Below are positions 63,842 to 64,000 of a stretch of DNA of 64,000 bases, in pieces. The position numbers were made by a program, and so were the translations under genes. Under the pieces are notes generated by a model, which was not told the origin of the DNA, did not search any database, and saw nothing but the letters and a program-made list of their open reading frames with translations. Location of the stretch: positions 14,597,574-14,661,573 of the forward strand of contig NC_081543.1 in assembly GCF_901000735.1 (NCBI RefSeq), in the 5' to 3' direction. Origin of the DNA: Corylus avellana (taxonomy: Eukaryota > Streptophyta > Magnoliopsida > Fagales > Betulaceae). Every line of letters begins with the position of its first letter. Within the stretch, counting starts at the first letter, position 1.

Positions 63842-64000
63842 GTAAGAAACATACTGTCAATTATACTAGCATTATCTTCTAAGCATCATAAGAAATTATC
63901 AGGTCTTATCATTGCAGGTCTGATCCTTATTTGCTGGTGTTGGAAGAAATTGTATTTGTATGAAAAGGGAATTGAAAATTGTATCACTTTACTTGGCAAT

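Noticed and set aside
1..64000. CRISPR arrays, operons or bacterial genes
   Set aside because: There are no regularly spaced repeats and all genes are intron-containing plant genes.

Overview
This window comes from a plant nuclear genome. It holds multi-exon genes with GT-AG introns, CAND1 and VPS13 proteins that read like plant orthologues, and a very high load of plant L1-type LINEs. Intron sizes and the LINE tail (GGGTTGCGCCCCTNTGCGC...ATTACTTATC plus poly-A) suggest a woody eudicot; the species is only a guess.

Layout. 1-5161: LINE copy A, cut at its 5' end by the window and at its 3' end by a run of 100 N (5162-5261). 5262-11322: start of CAND1 on the + strand, five exons encoding about the first 238 residues. 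Its third intron holds a dead LINE that was itself hit by two tRNA-type SINEs. About 11690-17571: LINE copy B, nearly identical to A, with both ORFs open. 18146-63841: 34 in-phase exons of a plant VPS13 (VPS13M-type) lipid-transfer gene on the + strand. They total 8400 coding bases (2800 codons) and run from the middle of the protein almost to its C-terminus. The gene continues past the right edge. One intron of 14.3 kb (24420-38709) carries most of the repeats.

CAND1 lacks everything after exon 5 and VPS13 lacks its N-terminal part, including chorein. Both breaks lie either side of LINE B. This is either a misassembly through a LINE repeat or a real rearrangement, and it is the main point to resolve.

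Between exons the introns record many retrotransposition events. There are at least five substantial LINE copies and many fragments. There is also a graded series of very short LINE-tail insertions, down to 10 bases, with target-site duplications. Three copies of a miniature LTR element (LTRs of about 71-77 bases, initiator-Met primer site) are present, as are three tRNA-derived SINEs, a Mutator-like MITE with a perfect 10-base duplication and a hAT-type non-autonomous element with a perfect 8-base duplication. No tRNA, rRNA, CRISPR or bacterial-type features were found. All exon borders were read by eye from reading frame, splice dinucleotides and remembered family sequence; nothing was computed.
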